64,000 bases of DNA from positions 336,994 through 400,993 of the forward strand of contig NZ_GL622241.1 in the NCBI RefSeq assembly GCF_000185365.1, written 5' to 3'. This DNA is from Enterococcus italicus DSM 15952 (GTDB lineage: Bacteria; Bacillota; Bacilli; Lactobacillales; Enterococcaceae). Both the position numbers and the translations under genes were made by a program. The notes beneath the pieces were generated by a model, which did no database searches, was not told where the DNA came from, and saw nothing but the letters and a program-made list of their open reading frames with translations. How positions within the stretch are numbered: the first letter of the stretch is position 1; each line of letters starts with the position of its first letter. Shown here piece by piece: positions 35,693 to 43,837 of the stretch.

Positions 35693-36910
35693 ATGCAATT
35701 GCACTCATTAAAAAATATGCCCATTTGGAAACGAAATTTATTCGTTCTATGGTTCGGTGTCTTTATGACTGGTATGGGCTTAAGTGAAGTCATGCCATTT
35801 CTTTCGCTCTACATTGAAGAACTAGGAAATTTTAACAAATCCGCGCTCACCCTTTATAGTAGTTTAATTTTTTCTGTGACCTTCCTTGTAATGGCGCTCG
35901 TATCACCACTCTGGGGCCGGCTAGCAGATCGCAAAGGTCGGAAGCTGATGCTATTGCGAGCTTCGTTTGGAATGGCGGTCGTCTTCTTCTTAATGGCCTT
36001 TGTCACAAACGTCTGGCAATTAATGCTACTACGAGCGCTCCAAGGTGCTTTTGGTGGCTTTATCTCCAATGCCAATGCCTTGATTGCCGTACAGTCACCG
36101 AAGAATCACGCTGGTCAAGCATTGAGTATCTTAGTGACAGGCTCTACCGCTGGGACATTACTTGGTCCATTATTAGGTGGAATCCTAGCTAGTGTCTTTG
36201 GTTATCGCTTCTCTTTTCATATCACAGGAATGATTATGTTTGTCGTCTTTTTATTGACGTTCTTTTTAGTCAAAGAGGATGTCTCGACCTTTCGCTTGGA
36301 AAAAAATAAGCAAGTCACTGAACAACCTACTAAAACACTCCAGACCATCATTCAAAACCGCTTTGTCTTTTTCTTATTGCTGACAACGCTAAGTGTACAA
36401 GTCGTCAATTTGGCGATTAATCCGATTCTTAGCCTATTTGTCAAAGAACTATTGCCAGCTGGAAATGTCACGCTAATGGCAGGGTTTGTCGCAGCGATGC
36501 CTGGTATTTCCACAATCATCGCAGCGCCGACTTTTGGCAAACTAGGGGATCGCTTTGGCACGACCAACATTCTGTTCTTTGGCTTTTCCTTTGCTTGTAT
36601 CATTTTCTTTTTAACAGGCTTTGTCCACAGCATTGTTGGTTTGATGATTTTGCGCTTTTTGACAGGGATTTCCGATGCTGCCTTAATCCCTTCCATTCAG
36701 ACAATGCTCACCAAAGAAACACCGCAAGCAGAGACTAGTCTGATATTCTCGTATAATCAGAGTTTTCAGTCGATTGGTAGTGTCATGGGGCCGTTAGCTG
36801 GTGGTGTGCTAGCTAGTCTGTTTGACTACAATGGCATTTTCTTTTTTTCAAGTATCTTAATGATGCTAAATTTGGCAGGCTATTTCCTCGTAAAAAAACA
36901 ACAAACCTAA
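35693..36910 (+). CDS. MFS multidrug efflux transporter (DHA1, PmrA-like)
   Basis: 405 residues from the ATG at 35693 (RBS AAAGGAAG). Twelve membrane segments with MFS motif A GRLADRKGRKLML in loop 2-3 and its repeat GKLGDRFGTTNIL in loop 8-9, and motif C GSTAGTLLGPLLGGIL in helix 5, the antiporter signature. This is a proton-driven drug exporter similar to PmrA/NorA. The preceding HAD gene is 70 bp upstream and may share a transcript. Confidence 0.88.
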   Translation: MQLHSLKNMPIWKRNLFVLWFGVFMTGMGLSEVMPFLSLYIEELGNFNKSALTLYSSLIFSVTFLVMALVSPLWGRLADRKGRKLMLLRASFGMAVVFFLMAFVTNVWQLMLLRALQGAFGGFISNANALIAVQSPKNHAGQALSILVTGSTAGTLLGPLLGGILASVFGYRFSFHITGMIMFVVFLLTFFLVKEDVSTFRLEKNKQVTEQPTKTLQTIIQNRFVFFLLLTTLSVQVVNLAINPILSLFVKELLPAGNVTLMAGFVAAMPGISTIIAAPTFGKLGDRFGTTNILFFGFSFACIIFFLTGFVHSIVGLMILRFLTGISDAALIPSIQTMLTKETPQAETSLIFSYNQSFQSIGSVMGPLAGGVLASLFDYNGIFFFSSILMMLNLAGYFLVKKQQT

Positions 36911-36914
36911 AAAA

Positions 36915-36951
36915 ACAAGTACGAAACGCCTTCACAGCGCTCCGTACTTGT
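36915..36951. terminator. Bidirectional terminator between MFS and aldehyde dehydrogenase genes
   Basis: ACAAGTACG / CGTACTTGT arms with inner GCGC pairing, A-run on the left and T-run on the right. It ends the convergent MFS and semialdehyde dehydrogenase genes, whose stops lie within 10 nt of it. Confidence 0.87.
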
Positions 36952-36955
36952 CTTT

Positions 36956-38365
36956 TTATACAAATCCACCAAATGCATCATTTAGATCAATTGGTTTTTC
37001 ACGTGTCACAATTATTTCTTGGTTCATAAAGGCATCTATTCCTAATGTTCCTAGTTCTTTACCATATCCAGAACGCTTCACGCCACCAAATGGCAATTCT
37101 GGTAATGTACCACCATAGCTATTAACAAAGACCGCACCTGTTTCAATCTGAGCGGCAACTTCGGCCCCATGTTCTGGATCACCTGCAAAGACAACTCCAC
37201 TCAAGCCATAGACGGAATCATTCGCTAATTCGATTGCTTCCGCTTCATCTTTTACTTTATAGACTTCTCCGACTGGGCCAAAGAATTCTTCATAGTATGC
37301 AGGATTATCTTTCGTAATATCCGTCAAAATGACTGGATAGAAGAAAGCATCGTCTCCTTGGTTTTTACTCATGTCGCCATAGCTTAATGTCGCACCATTT
37401 TCAATGGCTTTTTCGACTTGCTTGACTAAATCTTTTTTCGCTTTTAGTGAATTTAATGGTGCCAAGGTCGTAGCTTCGTCAAATGGATCACCTGTTTTCG
37501 CTTCTTTAAATGCCGCAGTCAAAGATGACAATACTTCGTCATAATTATTTTCCGTTACGATAAAGCGTTTAGAAGAGGTACATACTTGCCCTGCATTGTA
37601 AAGACGCGCTTGGCCGATGAATTTTTTGATTTCGCTTAAATCAGCATCTTCTAGAATAATAAATGGATCACTACCGCCTAGTTCTAATGAGCTACGTTTT
37701 AAGTTTTTACCCGCTTCAGCCGCGATTAATTCGCCAGCGCGCTCAGAACCTGTCAACGCCACACCTTGCACGCGTTTGTCGGCAATAATGTCATTAACTT
37801 GATCGTAGCTGACAAATAAGTTTGTTGCAGCTCCTTCTTCTATTCCCGCAGCCACTAGGAATTTTTCAAAAGCTTCTGCTGATCCTGGCGTATTGCTAGC
37901 GTGTTTGTAAACCATTGGATTGCCAAGTAAATAGTTTGGTGCAAATACTCGCATTAATTGATAAATAGGAAAGTTCCATGGCTCAACTGCCATTAACACC
38001 CCAATTGGGCGAGGGACAATTTGTGCTTTTCCCATACGAGAATCAAAATCTTTTGGCGCAGTGAGCGTTTCTGCATTTTCAGCATAATATTTCGCAATTT
38101 CTGCTGAGATAATCACTTCACCTTGCGCTTCTTTGAATAATTTACCTATATCATGTGTAATGATTGTTGCTAATTCATCTATATGTGCATAGAAATAATC
38201 GCATACTGCCTGCAATTTTTTCGCACGATTAGCCACGGGTTCTTTCTTCCATGATTGATAGTTTTCGTAAGCTTTTGCCAATGCTGTGTCGACTTGTTCG
38301 TCCGTAAAGTTATCATAAGTCTTTTCGACTTCTCCAGTGTACGGGTTAGTGATTTGATACGCCAT
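36956..38365 (-). CDS. NAD(P)-dependent succinate-semialdehyde dehydrogenase-like aldehyde dehydrogenase
   Basis: 469 residues of the aldehyde dehydrogenase superfamily. Visible: PWNFPIYQLMR (nucleotide site, about 139-149), GSERAGELIAAEAG, ELGGSDPFIILEDADL with the general base, catalytic cysteine in NAGQVCTSSKRF (about residue 263), EEFFGPVGEV and GGVKRSGYGKELG. This resembles the GabD/Sad group, which oxidises succinate semialdehyde and other short aldehydes. The promoter carries a 17-bp palindrome at the start site, suggesting aldehyde- or stress-responsive control. Confidence 0.9.
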   Translation of the reverse strand: MAYQITNPYTGEVEKTYDNFTDEQVDTALAKAYENYQSWKKEPVANRAKKLQAVCDYFYAHIDELATIITHDIGKLFKEAQGEVIISAEIAKYYAENAETLTAPKDFDSRMGKAQIVPRPIGVLMAVEPWNFPIYQLMRVFAPNYLLGNPMVYKHASNTPGSAEAFEKFLVAAGIEEGAATNLFVSYDQVNDIIADKRVQGVALTGSERAGELIAAEAGKNLKRSSLELGGSDPFIILEDADLSEIKKFIGQARLYNAGQVCTSSKRFIVTENNYDEVLSSLTAAFKEAKTGDPFDEATTLAPLNSLKAKKDLVKQVEKAIENGATLSYGDMSKNQGDDAFFYPVILTDITKDNPAYYEEFFGPVGEVYKVKDEAEAIELANDSVYGLSGVVFAGDPEHGAEVAAQIETGAVFVNSYGGTLPELPFGGVKRSGYGKELGTLGIDAFMNQEIIVTREKPIDLNDAFGGFV

Positions 38366-38413
38366 AGTAATCTTTCCTTTCTTTTTATCGATAATGAAAT
38401 TAAAGTATTTTTT

Positions 38414-38430
38414 ACTTATAATTTATAAGT
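38414..38430. promoter_or_regulatory. 17-bp palindromic operator at the semialdehyde dehydrogenase promoter
   Basis: ACTTATAA-T-TTATAAGT, a perfect palindrome lying immediately after the -10 box, around +1 to +17. A related sequence lies upstream of azoR (8575-8591). Confidence 0.55.
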
Positions 38431-38459
38431 AGCATACGCCTTTTTTCCTTACTTGACAA
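38431..38459 (-). promoter_or_regulatory. Promoter of the semialdehyde dehydrogenase gene
   Basis: Minus strand TTGTCA (38454-38459), 17-nt spacer, TATGCT (38431-38436). The remaining A/T-rich gap 38460-38630 shows no further feature. Confidence 0.65.
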
Positions 38460-38630
38460 TCATTCTGTTTAGAAAATTCTCATTTTTTATCAGAAAACAA
38501 ACTTATATTTTATTTTTTCACAAAAATTTAAAATATAAGTCAATATTCTCTAGTTGTTATATCAAATTATAAACCGGTTCCAATTAATTTAGCAACTCAT
38601 TTTGTTCACTTGCGTATTTTCATTTGTTTA

Positions 38631-39437
38631 TCATCTTTCTTTCGATGGCCTAAATTTTTCTTCAAAAAAATTTTGATAGAGTTTAACGATTGGCAGTTCA
38701 TGCCAATGATTGATGACTAGCTGAGGCTGACTGAAATTATAGATAGTCCCTTGTAATGCACCAAGTAATAACGGTGAATGCGTCACGATAACAAACTGTA
38801 CCGAGAAAAAGCGAGCCAATTCATTGATCTGCGCTGCTAGCTGTAATTGCTTCTCTGGGCTTAACGATGCTTCTGGCTCATCGAGTAGATAAAAGCCATC
38901 TGGTTGTAAATAGTCTTCAAATATTTGCAATGCTGTCTCACCATTTGAATATTTTTCCTGTCTGAATACTTGGTTTACGATTTGCTTTTCTATCTTAAAT
39001 TGGGACTGACTCGCGTATTGCTCTTTCGTCATCCCCAGTTTACGTCTGGTATAATAGTAATTTTCTCGTAAAATAGCCTCTTGTTGAATTTTTTTAATTT
39101 CGTACAAGATGTCCTCACTTTTTATATACTGTTTCTGCATTGGAAATACTTGTTTTCCATCATCAGTTTCATCCTTCAAGAGTACACACTGTGCGAGGTA
39201 CTCTTGAAAGTAATCGGTTGTCCCAAATCGGCGCACGCCCTCAGCACCTGGCATATCAAGTAAGGTGGCTAAACAATTTAAGAATGTTGATTTTCCCGAA
39301 CCATTTTCTCCATAGATAAGAGTGATCGAGTCGAAGACAAGCATCTCTCCGGCTTTGCTATTCAAACTATTATAAGGATAAATTGTTCGGCCATATTTTT
39401 GTTCTAGTGGAAATTGAAATGCCCTTAGGTAACGCAT
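38631..39437 (-). CDS. Orphan AAA/ABC-type ATPase (COG3910-like)
   Basis: 268 residues. Walker A ITLIYGENGSGKSTFLN (about residues 37-53), a middle segment with SNGETAL in place of a full ABC signature, Walker B GFYLLDEPEASLSP (about 191-204), and the switch histidine in VIVTHSPLLL. This resembles the stand-alone ABC-class ATPases of COG3910, distantly related to RecF/OLD/SMC proteins, of unknown role; nucleic-acid or anti-phage functions have been suggested for relatives. No partner nuclease lies next to it here. Confidence 0.72.
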   Translation of the reverse strand: MRYLRAFQFPLEQKYGRTIYPYNSLNSKAGEMLVFDSITLIYGENGSGKSTFLNCLATLLDMPGAEGVRRFGTTDYFQEYLAQCVLLKDETDDGKQVFPMQKQYIKSEDILYEIKKIQQEAILRENYYYTRRKLGMTKEQYASQSQFKIEKQIVNQVFRQEKYSNGETALQIFEDYLQPDGFYLLDEPEASLSPEKQLQLAAQINELARFFSVQFVIVTHSPLLLGALQGTIYNFSQPQLVINHWHELPIVKLYQNFFEEKFRPSKER

Positions 39438-39521
39438 ATTCTCACAACCTTTCTCTTACCATTATCAAGCAACGACATCTCTTTAGCAATAAGGATGTGA
39501 TACTCAAAAACTAGCGACAGG

Positions 39522-39577
39522 AAAAAAGCCCGCAAATCAAAAGTTTGTGAATGAACTTCTGAATTTGCGGGCTTTTT
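39522..39577. terminator. T-family palindrome (copy T8), terminator of the iron-uptake operon
   Basis: Arms AAAAAAGCCCGCAAAT / ATTTGCGGGCTTTTT around AAAAGTTTGTGAATGAACTTCT, 25 nt after the lipoprotein stop codon. Confidence 0.82.
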
Positions 39578-39601
39578 ACTGATGAATCATTCTATCTGAC
39601 C

Positions 39602-40612
39602 TTATTGGTTGGCTTTCATTTCTTTGACTAAGCTTTCTAGACCAGTCAATGATTGGTATCCATACCCAAATAAGTAATTGTAATCAACTGCATAGACTTG
39701 TTTGTTTTTGATTGCTTTCATACTAGATAATTTGGGATTGCTGTATAGTCCTTCAATGACTTGTTTCCCTGTAATACTGCCTTCAATCGTTGACCAATCA
39801 CCGACGATTAAAACATCTGGATCTGTTTCTATTAGTGTTTCTTCGCTGACATCACCTGTTTGATTTTGGAAGACATTATCCAACTTAATCATTTTGAACA
39901 TATCATTAAAAAATGATTCATCGTGGGCAGCATATACAACTACTTGGCTTGGATCAGACATATGCAAATAGGCAAATGTTTGGGTTTTGTTGTTTTCTAC
40001 TTCTGCTTTTAAATTCGTTTCCCGAGTTTTGATTTCTTTTGAAAATTTCTTCGCTGAATCTTGCACTTGGAAAATTTCACCGAGATGATCAATGTCTTTA
40101 TACACAGAGTCAAAGGTCGCTCCTGTGACGGATGATTCTAACACATACGTCGGGATACCCATCTCATTGATTGAATCGACCGTTCCATTGCCCCAGTCTT
40201 GATTATCAAATAAACCTCCGCGTCCATACATCATATCTGGATCGACACTAAGCGCGGTTTCTTTACTAATATAGCTATTCCCTAGGTCTTTTAACTCTTT
40301 AAACTCATCAGCAACTTCTGAATCCGCTGCTCCAAATGTTGCCCCAACTCCAGCTATGTGGTCTTTTAAGCCTAGATGAAGCAATAATTCTGCAGCTGGT
40401 CGTGTATTGGCCATCACTTTACTTGGTGCTTTCGTAAAGGTCTCATCTTTTTTCGTCCATTCAGTGCCGCCTTCTGCTTTCGTATAGTTTGAAATCGTCA
40501 AAGGATACGTACTTCCTTCAGAACTCGCTGTTGTTGATTGTGATTGACCACAAGCCGCTAGTGTAAGTGCTAGTGCTCCGATTCCCATGATGCCTACCCA
40601 TTTTTTCTTCAT
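39602..40612 (-). CDS. Iron/siderophore ABC transporter substrate-binding lipoprotein
   Basis: 336 residues from the ATG at 40612; the longer frame starts inside the ATPase gene and lacks an RBS. Signal peptide with lipobox LTLAACGQ (cysteine near residue 22), then a class III (FecB/TroA-like) binding protein with PSKVMANTRPAAELLLHLGL and PDVLIVGDWS. It should capture ferric siderophore, haem or a corrinoid outside the membrane and deliver it to the permease. Fourth gene of a Fur-boxed operon with a flavin reductase, so an iron chelate is the best guess. Confidence 0.85.
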   Translation of the reverse strand: MKKKWVGIMGIGALALTLAACGQSQSTTASSEGSTYPLTISNYTKAEGGTEWTKKDETFTKAPSKVMANTRPAAELLLHLGLKDHIAGVGATFGAADSEVADEFKELKDLGNSYISKETALSVDPDMMYGRGGLFDNQDWGNGTVDSINEMGIPTYVLESSVTGATFDSVYKDIDHLGEIFQVQDSAKKFSKEIKTRETNLKAEVENNKTQTFAYLHMSDPSQVVVYAAHDESFFNDMFKMIKLDNVFQNQTGDVSEETLIETDPDVLIVGDWSTIEGSITGKQVIEGLYSNPKLSSMKAIKNKQVYAVDYNYLFGYGYQSLTGLESLVKEMKANQ

Positions 40613-40613
40613 T

Positions 40614-41390
40614 CTATTTTTCCTCTTCTCCAACATAATAATAAAATCCTAACCCATTTGTAATGGGATTGCGGTACACTTTGCATCGAATACCATAGAC
40701 TGATTCGATCAGAGACTCCGTCAAGACCTCTTCTGGCTTCCCTTGAGCGACTACTGTTCCATTTTTTAAGACATAGAGGTAATCACAATATCTTGCCGCT
40801 TCTTCCAAATTATGCAAGGCTGCCAAGACACCAATCCCCAAGCCTTTTACGATCTCTAAGATTTCCAATTGATAGCGAATATCCAAATGATTAGTCGGCT
40901 CATCTAAGATCATAAACTTAGGATCTTGGGCAATCGCACGCGCCAAGACAACTCGTTGTTTCTCACCACCCGACAAAGACAAAAAGCTCCGTTGACGATA
41001 CCCCTCTAGCCCTGTCTGTTGCAAAGCTTGCTCTACTAGTGAAAAATCACGCTGGTTTTCTTTTTCGAGCATCGCTTTGTGAGGGGTTCTTCCAAGTAAG
41101 ACCATTTGCTCAACCGTTAAATCAAAACTCAGCTCATTGAATTGGCTTACGACACTCATTTGTTGCGCGACTTTTTTTTCTGCACTTTGCAAAATATTCA
41201 AGTCATCCAAATAAATCTCGCCAGCGTCAGGCTTTAGTGTCTTATAAATACTTTTAAGTAATGTCGATTTGCCACTACCATTTGACCCAATCAAGCCAAC
41301 AAATTGTCCTTCAAGGGTTTTTAATGAGATATTTTGTAGGATAGGTTGCTGATTGATTTGATACGACACGTGTTCGACTGTTAATTTCAT
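40614..41390 (-). CDS. Iron-chelate ABC transporter ATP-binding protein (FecE-like)
   Basis: 258 residues. Walker A LIGSNGSGKSTLLK (about 33-46), Q-loop VVSQFNELSF, signature LSLSGGEKQRVVLARAIA, Walker B FMILDEPTNHLD and switch H in LAALHNLEEA. This is the FecE/FhuC type that drives group-II (BtuCD-like) importers. Its RBS GGAGG overlaps the end of the permease gene. Stop and next start are separated by one nucleotide. Confidence 0.92.
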   Translation of the reverse strand: MKLTVEHVSYQINQQPILQNISLKTLEGQFVGLIGSNGSGKSTLLKSIYKTLKPDAGEIYLDDLNILQSAEKKVAQQMSVVSQFNELSFDLTVEQMVLLGRTPHKAMLEKENQRDFSLVEQALQQTGLEGYRQRSFLSLSGGEKQRVVLARAIAQDPKFMILDEPTNHLDIRYQLEILEIVKGLGIGVLAALHNLEEAARYCDYLYVLKNGTVVAQGKPEEVLTESLIESVYGIRCKVYRNPITNGLGFYYYVGEEEK

Positions 41391-41393
41391 CTG

Positions 41394-42467
41394 CTATCCT
41401 CCAAAATTGTATTGCCGCTTCACAATAATATAAATAAATATCGGTGCTCCAATGATGGCTGTAATAATCCCAATCGGCAACTCTACGCCGGTTAGAATCG
41501 AGCGAGCCAAAATATCCGCCCAAATTAAAAACAGGCCACCAGATAAAGCTGTTAGCGGCATCAAAATGCGATGATCTGAGCCACTAAATCCTCTCACTAT
41601 ATGAGGAATAATTAATCCAACAAACCCAATCATGCCCGAATTTGCGACAATAATACTAGTCAATAGCGCAGATAAAACCATATAGACACGACGATAGACA
41701 ACAAGCTTCACGCCTAGCGTTACCGCTACTTCATCGCCTAGTAGCATCGTATTTAGCACGCGATACTGCAGTAAAAAGAAAATCGTTAATCCCACTACTA
41801 AAAGACTCACCATCGGCAATTTGGTCCAGCTAGCAGAAGCCAGACTGCCCATCGACCAAAAAGTGACCTTCTTCATTCCTTCAGCATTATTGGCTAAATA
41901 GACAATTAAATTGGCCAACGAACTACATAACGAACTAATAATTGTCCCCGAAAGGACTAATTTAGTCGAGGTCATCCGCCCACCAATGCTTGACAATAAC
42001 AACACCAGAAAAGTCGCAGCGACCGCCCCGACAAAAGCCCCCAACGCTAACCCAAATTGGAAGAAAAATGACGCACCACCAAAGCCGACCAAAATAGCAA
42101 ACGTAGCGCCCAGCGAAGACCCAGAAGAGATCCCTAGTATATATGGATCCGCTAATGGATTTTGTACCACTGCTTGCATGACAGCTCCACTCACCGCCAA
42201 GCCCATGCCGACAAAGATGGACAACAAAATGCGCGGCGTCCGCACAAACCAAACAATATTGGCATTGGCTTGCGTAATACCATCGATATTACCTAACAAA
42301 CCATTACTTACTTTATAAAGTAAAATTCGGTAGACTTCTGACAGACTAATATCCGCTTGGCCACTTGCCAGTGCAATCCCTGCAGATAAAATAATCGCCA
42401 GCACTAATACCAGACTGACAAAAACCACAACCGGTAATCGATTGTGTTTACTTAAATGAATGGACAT
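41394..42467 (-). CDS. Iron-chelate ABC transporter permease (FecCD family)
   Basis: 357 residues, start placed at 42467 (GGGAG with 8-nt spacing; the upstream GTG overlaps the RBS). About ten membrane segments with the FecCD signatures VRTPRILLSIFVGMGLAVSG, QAVVQNPLADPYILGISSG and the ATPase-contact loop IGFVGLIIPHIVRGFSGSDH. A single permease gene implies a homodimer. Second gene of the Fur-type operon. Confidence 0.93.
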   Translation of the reverse strand: MSIHLSKHNRLPVVVFVSLVLVLAIILSAGIALASGQADISLSEVYRILLYKVSNGLLGNIDGITQANANIVWFVRTPRILLSIFVGMGLAVSGAVMQAVVQNPLADPYILGISSGSSLGATFAILVGFGGASFFFQFGLALGAFVGAVAATFLVLLLSSIGGRMTSTKLVLSGTIISSLCSSLANLIVYLANNAEGMKKVTFWSMGSLASASWTKLPMVSLLVVGLTIFFLLQYRVLNTMLLGDEVAVTLGVKLVVYRRVYMVLSALLTSIIVANSGMIGFVGLIIPHIVRGFSGSDHRILMPLTALSGGLFLIWADILARSILTGVELPIGIITAIIGAPIFIYIIVKRQYNFGG

Positions 42468-42493
42468 GTGGTTCACTCCCAGACTCTTTTCTT

Positions 42494-43513
42494 TTACATC
42501 ATCAATTCTTGGTTTCTCTCATGGAACTTTTTATTGTGAGAAGAAACCATCCCATACGCTGGGCTTTTCGGATCAATGTATTGCTTGATTTGATTCACTG
42601 CCAATGCTGCGTCTTGGAAAGCTCCAGCCAGTAAATTGACTTTGCCATCAAAATAATGAATATCCCCCGCCGCAAAAATCCCTTCAGCACTTGTTTTTGT
42701 AGGAAACAGACAGTGAAGATAAAAGTCACTGTAGCGATCTAACGTAATACTTTCTTGTTCAAGCAACGACGTATCACGATCATAGCCATGTTGGACGAGT
42801 AGATGGTCACATGAGAAAGCAGTCGTTGGTTCACCATCTTTGCTTTGAAGCTGTAAGACCATAGTAGTTTCTTCCCCTTTAGCAATACCTACAATCGTCT
42901 GATTGGTGTAGACATCTATGCCTAGAGCCGCTAATTTTTTGACTTGCGACTCATGGGCCTTTAAGTTCTCCCCGCGATAACAAAGCGTAACTTTTGCCCC
43001 GTATGATTGCGCCTCAATCGCATAATCAACCGCCGCATCGCCGCCCCCAGAAACAACCATTTTTTTGCCAAAGATGGCTTGCTGATTGGGAAATTCGTAG
43101 TGAATGTGTGAGGTGATTGTTGCATCGACAGAACAAGATAATTGTTGCGGTGAAATTACACCACCACCAATCGCAATTAATAAGGTCTTTCCGTAATAGC
43201 AAGTACCGTCTTGATCACGTAAAACAAATAATCCATCTTGTTCTTCCCATGTTTTGATTGTTGTATTAGTATGAATCGTTGGTTCAAAAAGGTTGGCTTG
43301 TTCTTGTAAAGAATCATTCACCTTTTTGCCTTTGGTTGGAGGCAATGCCCCTACGTCCCAAACCATCTTTTCAGGATAAAAATTTAACTTACCACCAAGT
43401 TCCGCTTGCGCCTCGAATAACGCAACAGATAGATCACGTAACCCAGCATAAAAACTTGCATATAAACCCGCGGGACCTCCCCCGATAATTAAGACATCAT
43501 AGATTGTATCCAT
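42494..43513 (-). CDS. Ferredoxin/flavodoxin-NADP+ reductase, thioredoxin-reductase-like (YumC type)
   Basis: 339 residues with FAD motif DVLIIGGGPAGLYASFYAG, NADP motif VVSGGGDAAVDYAIEA and C-terminal FAAGDIHYFDGKVNLLAGAF. It lacks the CxxC of thioredoxin reductase, which marks the YumC/FNR branch. As first gene of the iron-uptake operon with a Fur-like box at its promoter, it may supply electrons to release iron from the imported ferric chelate; that role is inferred. Confidence 0.87.
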   Translation of the reverse strand: MDTIYDVLIIGGGPAGLYASFYAGLRDLSVALFEAQAELGGKLNFYPEKMVWDVGALPPTKGKKVNDSLQEQANLFEPTIHTNTTIKTWEEQDGLFVLRDQDGTCYYGKTLLIAIGGGVISPQQLSCSVDATITSHIHYEFPNQQAIFGKKMVVSGGGDAAVDYAIEAQSYGAKVTLCYRGENLKAHESQVKKLAALGIDVYTNQTIVGIAKGEETTMVLQLQSKDGEPTTAFSCDHLLVQHGYDRDTSLLEQESITLDRYSDFYLHCLFPTKTSAEGIFAAGDIHYFDGKVNLLAGAFQDAALAVNQIKQYIDPKSPAYGMVSSHNKKFHERNQELMM

Positions 43514-43531
43514 AGCGTCCCCTTTCTCAAT

Positions 43532-43546
43532 TGAAAATCATTCTCA
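43532..43546. promoter_or_regulatory. Fur-box-like operator of the iron-uptake operon
   Basis: TGAAAATCATTCTCA matches the 7-1-7 Fur consensus TGATAATNATTATCA with two mismatches. It lies between the -10 box and the RBS of the first gene. Confidence 0.78.
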
Positions 43547-43547
43547 G

Positions 43548-43559
43548 TTGACTAGTCAA
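43548..43559. promoter_or_regulatory. 12-bp perfect palindrome at the iron operon start site
   Basis: TTGACTAGTCAA sits exactly between the -10 hexamer and the Fur box. It could be a second operator; no regulator can be named. Confidence 0.4.
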
Positions 43560-43588
43560 ATTATAAGAAACCTCTTACTAAATGTAAA
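43560..43588 (-). promoter_or_regulatory. Promoter of the iron-uptake operon
   Basis: Minus strand TTTACA (43583-43588), 17-nt spacer, TATAAT (43560-43565). Confidence 0.78.
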
Positions 43589-43700
43589 GAGGTTTTGTGA
43601 AATTATCTAAAAATTTTGAAAATAAATGAATACTCTCTACTGTTGGTATTCATGCTTTTAACAATACCTAGTATTCTCACTAAAAACTAGCTTCACAAAT

Positions 43701-43740
43701 AAAAAAGGAGTATGACAAAATTCCGTCACACTCCTTTTTA
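43701..43740. terminator. Terminator of the M20/Opp/Amt-PII operon
   Basis: AAAAAAGGAGTATGAC / GTCACACTCCTTTTTA stem with one mismatch and a 9-nt loop; A-run and T-run on opposite sides. It lies about 100 nt after the Amt-PII stop. The remaining intergenic space (43589-43837) is A/T-rich and shows nothing else. Confidence 0.82.
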
Positions 43741-43837
43741 ACTAAATAAACGGTAGTCCTAAAAAAACTCGGCAATAAAAAAATTTTCGATCTTGATGCT
43801 CAGATATATTCGTTTTTGGTATAACCGCTTAGCTGAC

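Noticed and set aside
38631..39437. Part of a defence island
   Set aside because: The neighbours are a metabolic dehydrogenase and an iron-uptake operon; there are no nuclease, methylase or integrase genes nearby.
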